61,577 bases of DNA from an uncultured Bacilli bacterium (lineage in GTDB: Bacteria > Bacillota_I > Bacilli_A > RF39 > UBA660), in contig CANPVU010000004.1 in the NCBI GenBank assembly GCA_947581765.1, positions 1 through 61,577 of the forward strand. The letters are read 5' to 3'. Shown here piece after piece: positions 55,849 through 61,577 of this stretch (position 1 is its first letter; each line of letters begins with the position of its first letter). Position numbers and translations under genes: made by a program. The notes under the pieces were generated by a model. The model saw nothing but the letters and a program-made list of their open reading frames with translations, was not told the DNA's origin and did no database searches.

Positions 55849-56620
55849 ACTTCCACTTACCAAATATATTTTTTTTAAATGGAATATATTTAGCCGGACG
55901 AATAGTTTCCTTAGCTAAAATTTTACATGCATTATTAACAAACAAATCTTCTATTTCATCTTCACTAATATATTTTCTCATTATCTTTTTAACTTCATCT
56001 ATTCTACTATAAAAATTATTACTTTCTCTATGTGTATCACTACCTATAAAAGTAATAGCATGATGCTTAAGTAGTAAAATTGCAGTCTCTTTTGCAAGTT
56101 TACCATATACACCTAAAAAACTACCTAAATTTGATTGAAATAAGACCCCTTTATCAATTAAATCTTCTATCAATGATGGATTTTCCTTTATACACGAATA
56201 TCTCTCAGGATGAGCAATTATAGGTATAATATCATTACACTCTAAATTAAAAATAACATCACCTAAACCATTATACTTATAATTAAGTGGTAATTCAAAC
56301 AATAAATACTTACTATTATTTAAAGTCATTATTTGTTTATCCTTTTTTAATTGTAACATATCATTTTCAACAAAAACTTCATTACCTAAATAAATACTTA
56401 CAGGTATATTTGCTTTTTTAACATATAACCTTAGTTTAGTAACTAATTTTCTCTTCTCCTGATTGTCGCATACATAATCACTTCCCAACATATAATGAGG
56501 AGTAACAATTATATCTGTTACTCCATTATAATATGCCTGCTTGATTATCTTCATACTATCTTTTATTGTCTTGGCACCATCATCTATACCAGGTAAAATG
56601 TGTGAATGAATATCAATCAT
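55847..56620 (-). CDS. cpsB: CpsB-type PHP tyrosine-protein phosphatase
   Basis: This Mn2+-dependent PHP-domain phosphatase removes phosphate from the CpsD kinase and so controls capsule or exopolysaccharide assembly. The 257 residues show the metal-binding PHP motifs: MIDIHSHILPGIDDGAKT at the start, IIVTPHYM near 40, IYLGNEVF near 80, IIAHPERY near 138 and IGSDTHR near 195. It follows the kinase by 11 bases and ends the operon at a terminator. Confidence 0.93.
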   Translation of the reverse strand: MIDIHSHILPGIDDGAKTIKDSMKIIKQAYYNGVTDIIVTPHYMLGSDYVCDNQEKRKLVTKLRLYVKKANIPVSIYLGNEVFVENDMLQLKKDKQIMTLNNSKYLLFELPLNYKYNGLGDVIFNLECNDIIPIIAHPERYSCIKENPSLIEDLIDKGVLFQSNLGSFLGVYGKLAKETAILLLKHHAITFIGSDTHRESNNFYSRIDEVKKIMRKYISEDEIEDLFVNNACKILAKETIRPAKYIPFKKNIFGKWK

Positions 56621-56631
56621 ACTTTATCCTC

Positions 56632-57300
56632 TTACATATAGCTTTTTGTATAATAATGATTTCCTTTAAAAGGAACACCATTTAATATAACTCCAGCTAT
56701 TTTGCTATTAAATTTTTCTAGTGATGCAGTTGATGTTTTAAGTAATTCTAAAGGTGTCTTTTTATATGCAGCAACTATAACTATCTTATCAACCAAATCT
56801 GCCATTATACGTGAATCAGTTAAACCAGTAACTGGAACTCCATCCCATATAATATAATCATAATTTAATTTTAAAATTTCTACTAAATGTTTATTTTTCT
56901 CAGACGCTAATAACTCACTAGGATTAGGTGGAACAATACCACGTGTCAAAACAGATACATTTTTAATATCAGTTTTTTGAATATATGCCGGATACTTCTT
57001 ATCAACATCATCTATAAGTAAATTAGATAAACCAACTGTATTAGATAATCTAAATATTTCATGTTGTCTGCCTAAACGCATATCACAATCAACTATTAAA
57101 ACTTTACTTCCTAATTTAGCAAATGCTATAGCTAAATTAGCACTTACTAAACTTTTACCCTCTCCTGAAGTAGAAGAAGTAACTAATATATTCTTAACTT
57201 TTCCATCTACAGATGAAAACTGTAAATTAGTACGAATATTTTTTATAGCCTCACTAAGCGGTGATTTAGGATCTCTATCAACTATCAACTCACTTCGCAT
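56632..57300 (-). CDS. cpsD: CpsD-type tyrosine autokinase
   Basis: This cytoplasmic BY-kinase works with the membrane activator encoded next to it. The 222 residues contain Walker A (TSSTSGEGKSLVSANLAIAF, near 42), Walker A' (VLIVDCDMRLG, near 68) and Walker B (YDYIIWDGVP, near 147). A C-terminal Tyr-rich tail (HYYTKSYM) is shorter than usual, with three Tyr as likely autophosphorylation sites. The order is activator-kinase-phosphatase as in pneumococcal cpsCDB-type sets. No glycosyltransferase genes are in view, so the polymer it controls lies elsewhere. Confidence 0.93.
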   Translation of the reverse strand: MRSELIVDRDPKSPLSEAIKNIRTNLQFSSVDGKVKNILVTSSTSGEGKSLVSANLAIAFAKLGSKVLIVDCDMRLGRQHEIFRLSNTVGLSNLLIDDVDKKYPAYIQKTDIKNVSVLTRGIVPPNPSELLASEKNKHLVEILKLNYDYIIWDGVPVTGLTDSRIMADLVDKIVIVAAYKKTPLELLKTSTASLEKFNSKIAGVILNGVPFKGNHYYTKSYM

Positions 57301-57305
57301 AATTA

Positions 57306-58010
57306 CTACCTCCTTTTACTTCTCTTTCTCTTTTTAATAGAATCAACTTTTGGTACTACACCTAAAAGTGGTAATCCAATCTTTTCTTGTATCTCATCTG
57401 GATTTTTAATTGTTGTATCAAAATAAAACATAACAAATACAACGCCGAATCCAAATACAACACCTATTAATGCAGCAATAATTACATCTTTTAAAGTATT
57501 CATATTATAAGGATCTTTAGATGCTATTGCAACATCTATTACGCTAACATTCTTAATATTATAAATATCCATTATTTCATTACCAAATACTCTAGCTATC
57601 TCATTAGCTATATTCGCTGCGTCATCTCGATTTGTATAATTAACAGATATTCTAATTAATTCAGTATCCTCTTCATTAGTTACAGATACATACTTACCCA
57701 ATTCATCAACTGTTGTATCCAAACTTAAATTTTCTATAACTTTTCCTAATACCCTACGACTTTTAATAATTTCACGATAAGTTGAAACTAATTTTTGGTT
57801 CAAAGCAATATCGTTTTGTGTAATAGTACTATCATTCTCGTTGTCATCACTTCTTGTAAGAACAATAGTAGTATAAGAACTATACATAGGTTTTTTTATA
57901 AATTCGCTATATATAACACTACCTAATACCAATAAAGCACAGGAAATGATTACTATAAATATTTTACTAATAAAGTAACCAAATAAATCTTTTAAATTAA
58001 TCTCTTCCAT
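57306..58010 (-). CDS. cpsC: CpsC/Wzz-type chain-length regulator and kinase activator
   Basis: The 234-residue membrane protein has two helices, at about 17-37 (IFIVIISCALLVLGSVIYS) and 178-200 (VIIAALIGVVFGFGVVFVMF). An extracellular domain lies between them, and the cytoplasmic tail (GLPLLGVVPKVDSIKKRKRS) activates the CpsD kinase. The Wzz signature NPDEIQEKIGLPLLG is present. It is the first gene of the operon and has a clear promoter upstream. Confidence 0.92.
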   Translation of the reverse strand: MEEINLKDLFGYFISKIFIVIISCALLVLGSVIYSEFIKKPMYSSYTTIVLTRSDDNENDSTITQNDIALNQKLVSTYREIIKSRRVLGKVIENLSLDTTVDELGKYVSVTNEEDTELIRISVNYTNRDDAANIANEIARVFGNEIMDIYNIKNVSVIDVAIASKDPYNMNTLKDVIIAALIGVVFGFGVVFVMFYFDTTIKNPDEIQEKIGLPLLGVVPKVDSIKKRKRSKRR

Positions 58011-58034
58011 TTATTGCACCCCAAACTCATTCGT

Positions 58035-58062
58035 ATTATATCATATTTTTTATAAAAAGCAA
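58035..58062 (-). promoter_or_regulatory. promoter of the cpsCDB operon
   Basis: TTGCTT, 16 bases, TGA-TATAAT (extended -10) on the minus strand, about 25 bases before the cpsC ATG. Confidence 0.75.
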
Positions 58063-58135
58063 ACTAAGATTAGCTCTTTTTCGTACTTTTTTACACAAAA
58101 TAAATAATGAGGTATTATTACTTATTTTTAGCAAA

Positions 58136-58249
58136 TTATTTTTGATTTTTACTTTCAAAAGTATACTCATCTGAAATCTTGCAAATTCTTAACATACACC
58201 ACAATATAAATAATATTAAAAAAACAAATATAAAACTTATATAAGTCAT
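58136..58249 (-). CDS. tiny single-span membrane protein
   Basis: This 37-residue ORF fills most of the 333-base gap between cpsC and the VanZ genes: MTYISFIFVFLILFILWCML, then RICKISDEYTFESKNQK. One helix is followed by a charged tail with a Cys at the boundary. AGGTGG precedes the ATG. Its layout recalls the CSREEE proteins of the mobile element, but the motif is not present, so a relationship is only possible. Nothing else is seen in this gap apart from the cps promoter. Confidence 0.5.
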   Translation of the reverse strand: MTYISFIFVFLILFILWCMLRICKISDEYTFESKNQK

Positions 58250-58330
58250 AAAATCCACCTACTATTCTTTATAATAATTATTATCTCCTCTTAATATTAT
58301 TATATTCAAATAAAGGAAAAAATTTAATAA

Positions 58331-58354
58331 AGAAAAAAAGGAATTACTTCCTAT
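58331..58354 (-). terminator. terminator after the VanZ-like pair
   Basis: An AGGAA/TTCCT stem with a GTAA loop and seven T on the minus strand overlaps the stop codon. Confidence 0.8.
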
Positions 58355-58799
58355 TTTTAACTTTATTTATTAAACAATATATACTTACTCCAATAATACT
58401 ACCAGATGTATCTATTAATACATCTAACACTCTACCTTCCCTTTGTGGTATAAAAAGTTGATGTACCTCATCACCAATAGCATATAATAAACAAAATAAT
58501 ATAGATAATATAAATATTTTAATACTTAGTACTTTATAATCCTTTAATACATTAATAATTAATACACCAAGAATAAAATATTCTAAAAAATGAGCACTCT
58601 TTCTAACTATAAACACACAATTTTCTATCTTTTCACTAAGAGTATCACTATAATCATTTCCTGTTATATTACTTATTACATTTACTATAAAAGTAGCAAT
58701 TGTATCACTCTTATCACTAGATGATGCACCTGGGTCTTGTGAAAACAAAAATATAACTATCATCCATAATATTAAAATTACTATATTAAACTTTCTCAT
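58344..58799 (-). CDS. VanZ-like membrane protein (second of a pair)
   Basis: The 151-residue protein has four helices and the VanZ family core: FLFSQDPGASSS after helix 1, RKSAHFLEYFILGVLI near 72, and LYAIGDEVHQLFIPQREGR, DVLIDTSGSIIG near 115-140. VanZ proteins affect teicoplanin or wall-active drug tolerance in some hosts, but most chromosomal members have no assigned role. It overlaps the upstream paralogue by 14 bases. Confidence 0.88.
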   Translation of the reverse strand: MRKFNIVILILWMIVIFLFSQDPGASSSDKSDTIATFIVNVISNITGNDYSDTLSEKIENCVFIVRKSAHFLEYFILGVLIINVLKDYKVLSIKIFILSILFCLLYAIGDEVHQLFIPQREGRVLDVLIDTSGSIIGVSIYCLINKVKNRK

Positions 58800-59286
58800 T
58801 AGTAACTACATTCCTTTTGTTATATAATAAATTTAATAAATAACTACCTAATATTCCTATAATACATCCTAAAGTATCTATTAATACATCCTTATAAGAA
58901 GATGTTCTTCCACTTACAAAACTTTGATGAAACTCATCAGTACATGCATATAAAAAGCATATTATTAGACTATACAAATATATCCTATTTGAATTAAAAT
59001 ATTTAAAAGCATTAATTAATATAATACCCAATATAAAATATACAGTAGCATGTGCTACCTTTCTAAGTGGTGCATTAACTTTATTAGTTATCTTAATTGC
59101 ATTAATATTACTATCTATATTAGTAATATTAACCCTATTAGTAATATCTATAGAACACTTTACTACACTATATATAACACCTTTACTCTTACCATTTGAC
59201 TCTATAGTATTCATATTAGAAAATCCAAATATAACAATCATCCATATTAATGCCATAATACATAATATATATTTATTAATTCTCAT
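58786..59286 (-). CDS. VanZ-like membrane protein (first of a pair)
   Basis: The 166-residue protein has the same layout as its neighbour: helix 1 and FGFSNMNTIES, LRKVAHATVYFILGIILINA near 78, LYACTDEFHQSFVSGRTS near 120, and VLIDTLGCIIGI. The longer loop between helix 1 and 2 (about 25-75) distinguishes it. The tandem arrangement with a 14-base overlap suggests duplication and co-translation. Confidence 0.88.
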   Translation of the reverse strand: MRINKYILCIMALIWMIVIFGFSNMNTIESNGKSKGVIYSVVKCSIDITNRVNITNIDSNINAIKITNKVNAPLRKVAHATVYFILGIILINAFKYFNSNRIYLYSLIICFLYACTDEFHQSFVSGRTSSYKDVLIDTLGCIIGILGSYLLNLLYNKRNVVTNEKV

Positions 59287-59342
59287 ATTTCATCACCACA
59301 CTAAGTATTAAAATAATACCACTTTTATTCAAAATAGTAAAC

Positions 59343-59368
59343 AAAAAAAGAAGAATTTTACTTCTTAT
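59343..59368 (-). terminator. terminator after the transglutaminase-like gene
   Basis: An AAGAAG/CTTCTT stem with a T7 tail on the minus strand overlaps the stop codon. Confidence 0.7.
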
Positions 59369-60527
59369 TTAAAATCAATTTTTTATCATCTTTTTTTTCA
59401 TAATAAATTAATCTAACTATAAAAAGAGATACTAAATAACCTAATATTACATCTACTAATAAACTTGGAATTTGACTATTCTTTGTACCAAATAAATTAT
59501 ATTTTGAAACATTATTCTCTTTATCTAATACATAATTAGAATCATTTATATCTATTAATATATTATTAATTACATTATTATAATTCTCCTTATTTGGATT
59601 TACTAAATATCTTTTAATAATATCTGATAAACTATTACTTAAATCTATTTTAGTTACATCTACATAATAATCTTTACCATCTACATTAACCATATTCCAA
59701 CAATGTCCTTCATTACCATAAAAACCTTTTTTAGTTTTAACTGATATATTATCTTTAATAGCTAATATAGTAAATAAATCAGCATAATTAGTACATAATG
59801 CTTGATTATTATCAAATAGTATAGAAGATAATGAATATCTATTATAATCAAATACTTTCTTTTTACTACTAGTAGTATCCAGTTCAACATTATAATCATA
59901 ATCTAAATAGTTTGATACAGCATCTATAATTTCAATAAAATCATAAAAATTTTCATTAGAATTGTTTAGTTTTATATTCTTAATTACATCGTTTAATTTA
60001 TCATCTAAGTATTTATATTTTAATATATTAATATCATAAGAGATATAGTTAGTAATATAATTGCATAATATGATATTATCTATTTCATTATTACCCTGTT
60101 TATCATTAAATTGTAATATATAATCACAATTAATATTAAAATTACTAAAATCAAATTTATTAGATATTTTATCTATTACGTAATCCTTATCAAAAAATAG
60201 ATAACAAGTTTTTATATTACTATTATTAAGAATATTAATATCTTCAATAGTTAGATATTGTGAATTATTTATCTCAATACTTTGTAAATATTCATACTCA
60301 CTTATAAAACTAATATCTTCTGTATTATTCATATCTATTTTTAATGACTTAGTATATTTACTAAATGGTATACCTTCATTTAGTAAATGTATATCATTTT
60401 CTATAGTACAATTAATTGTTTTATAGCCATGCAAAGAACCACTTATTATATAAGAGCTTCCAATAAATGATAACGTAAATAATAATACTTTACCTCTATG
60501 TTTTTTACTATTATATTCTCTATTCAT
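59358..60527 (-). CDS. transglutaminase-like membrane protein
   Basis: From ATG 60527 (GAGG six bases upstream) the 389-residue protein has a helix at each end, about 14-32 (VLLFTLSFIGSSYIISG) and 355-375 (LLVDVILGYLVSLFIVRLI). Between them is a long Asn/Ile-rich region, then a transglutaminase-like fold. The triad is visible: Cys in NQALCTNYADLFTILA, His in GNEGHCWNMVNVDG and Asp in YYVDVTKID. Such bacterial proteins act as proteases or crosslinking enzymes at the cell surface; the substrate is unknown. It is monocistronic. Confidence 0.78.
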   Translation of the reverse strand: MNREYNSKKHRGKVLLFTLSFIGSSYIISGSLHGYKTINCTIENDIHLLNEGIPFSKYTKSLKIDMNNTEDISFISEYEYLQSIEINNSQYLTIEDINILNNSNIKTCYLFFDKDYVIDKISNKFDFSNFNINCDYILQFNDKQGNNEIDNIILCNYITNYISYDINILKYKYLDDKLNDVIKNIKLNNSNENFYDFIEIIDAVSNYLDYDYNVELDTTSSKKKVFDYNRYSLSSILFDNNQALCTNYADLFTILAIKDNISVKTKKGFYGNEGHCWNMVNVDGKDYYVDVTKIDLSNSLSDIIKRYLVNPNKENYNNVINNILIDINDSNYVLDKENNVSKYNLFGTKNSQIPSLLVDVILGYLVSLFIVRLIYYEKKDDKKLILNKK

Positions 60528-60600
60528 TATATACCTCATTTTAAAGGTATCCTAGCACATAGAAAATTTATTGTCAACAAAGTAATTGAAAAAATTAATT

Positions 60601-61443
60601 TTAATTATTAATTTTATCTTTTATTTTATTAATTTCATCTATAGATAACTCAGTAATTTTAGCTATACTATCAATGCTCATATTACTATCTAACATATTT
60701 TTTACTAACTTTTCCAGCTGTTTTTCTAAAGCTTCATCCCTTTCTTTGAAAGCTTCATCTCTTTCCTTACGAAAAGTATTATATATTTTTCTTTGATCTT
60801 CTTCTAAACTCATGTATTGTCTAAATTCTGGTTCTTCATTTACTCTATCTAACTCTTTCATATACCTTAACACCATCCCATCTTTTTTTGATAAATTTAA
60901 TAATTCTCGTTTTTCTAATCCTAACATTACTATTACTAAATTATTATTTAACTCTTCGATGTTTTTAGTATACCACAAGTTCATATAATAATCCATGTTT
61001 ACAACATATATAAGAAAATTGTCTACAAGATTTTCTCCATCTTCATTTTTTATTTCATATATATCTATTGGATTATTATTTTTACCTAATTTATATGAAA
61101 GATTTATTTGAATATATTTTGTATTAACATCATATTCTTCTCCTACTAAAGTACAGTGTGAATAAATATCACATAAATATGCCAAATTTCTAACTTTGAC
61201 ATACTCATAATTAGAAGAATTAACTTCTACATTTATTCTTCCTATATTTGTTTTTAAATTTAAATCCAGCCTTTGAGATTTTACGTGAACATTACCTAGT
61301 AACTTTTCTACATTTAATACTTCTAGTTCATCTATAGTTACATTAAGTATCTTTTCTAACAATGCTTTTAATATATCTTTATTCTTTTCTTCTAACATTA
61401 CTTCTTTAAAAGCCCTATCATATTTTCCTGAATACCATTTCAT
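60601..61443 (-). CDS. Rpn-family PD-(D/E)XK nuclease (putative transposase-like)
   Basis: The 280-residue protein starts MKWYSGKYDRAFKEVM, typical of the PDDEXK_2/Rpn family of recombination-promoting nucleases. Motifs are RLDLNLKTN (Asp) and INVEVNSSNY, where VEVN replaces the usual xEhQ. YDVNTKYIQINLSYKLG and the charged C-terminal repeats (FRKERDEAFKERDEALEKQL) followed by a helix-rich end (SMSIDSIAKITELSIDEINK) fit the family. Copies are often multiple in low-GC gut genomes. GGAGGTATACAA precedes the ATG. Confidence 0.85.
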   Translation of the reverse strand: MKWYSGKYDRAFKEVMLEEKNKDILKALLEKILNVTIDELEVLNVEKLLGNVHVKSQRLDLNLKTNIGRINVEVNSSNYEYVKVRNLAYLCDIYSHCTLVGEEYDVNTKYIQINLSYKLGKNNNPIDIYEIKNEDGENLVDNFLIYVVNMDYYMNLWYTKNIEELNNNLVIVMLGLEKRELLNLSKKDGMVLRYMKELDRVNEEPEFRQYMSLEEDQRKIYNTFRKERDEAFKERDEALEKQLEKLVKNMLDSNMSIDSIAKITELSIDEINKIKDKINN

Positions 61444-61533
61444 TTGTATACCTCCTACTATATTATTATTTAAAAATTTATTATTTCCTTTTTTTATAAC
61501 TAAGTTGTGTTAAACATTGTGACTGATGAGCAA

Positions 61534-61577
61534 AAAAATGATATAATAGATATGCCAAATAAAAATTGTAGAAAGGA
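61534..61577 (+). promoter_or_regulatory. plus-strand promoter and ribosome site for a gene beyond the right edge
   Basis: TGA-TATAAT lies near 61540-61548 with a weak TTGTGA 19 bases upstream. The window ends in AGAAAGGA, a ribosome binding site. The coding sequence starts outside the window. Confidence 0.55.

Overview
The window is a very AT-rich chromosome segment using the standard bacterial code (TGG for Trp, TGA as stop). A single-chain SecDF, a ComN-like regulator, neighbouring aspS/hisS, TagGH-type wall-polymer export and cell-wall genes point to a low-GC Bacillota of the Bacilli lineage, probably an uncultured gut relative of the RF39/Erysipelotrichales groups. The taxonomic placement is inference.

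Left chromosome arm (1-24922). A DUF5684-like membrane protein with 34-residue tandem repeats runs off the left edge. Then comes a housekeeping block in an order like that of Bacillus subtilis: aspS, hisS, dtd, rel, secDF, comN and a SpoVB-type flippase, with extra genes between. folD follows, then a wall-polymer locus: a TagG/TagH-like exporter, an OapA-like membrane protein, a roughly 640-nt non-coding RNA that fits OLE RNA and has its own consensus promoter and terminator, an SDR epimerase, an IspD/TarI-type cytidylyltransferase and a TagB/TarF-like transferase. A multidomain VanY-like peptidase and a Rieske-tailed FAD oxidoreductase end the arm.

Mobile element (about 25025-52139, 27 kb). 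A large serine recombinase element sits inside ftsW. The last 33 codons of ftsW lie left of the element and the first ~323 codons lie right of it, next to mraY. The element carries a SNF2-helicase/N6-methylase giant protein, a TraG/VirD4 coupling protein, two fused ATPase-permease ABC proteins with a lipoprotein, XRE regulators, and a release-like module. That module has a sigma-70 region-4 protein, a UviB/BhlA-type holin, an M23+CW_7+LysM endolysin, a DUF1906 lysin and two Sec-exported proteins. I found no relaxase or VirB4, so conjugation on its own looks unlikely. Two tiny paralogous membrane proteins (CSREEE motif) and a 37-bp element repeated upstream of the two lysis operons are further features of the element.

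Right chromosome arm (52140-61577). The 5' part of ftsW and mraY are followed (reading rightward, all on the minus strand) by a small membrane protein, an SGNH hydrolase, a membrane-anchored protein, the CpsB-CpsD-CpsC capsule tyrosine phosphatase/kinase set with a clear promoter, two VanZ-like proteins, a transglutaminase-like membrane protein and an Rpn-type PD-(D/E)XK nuclease. A plus-strand promoter and ribosome binding site at the right edge belong to a gene outside the window.
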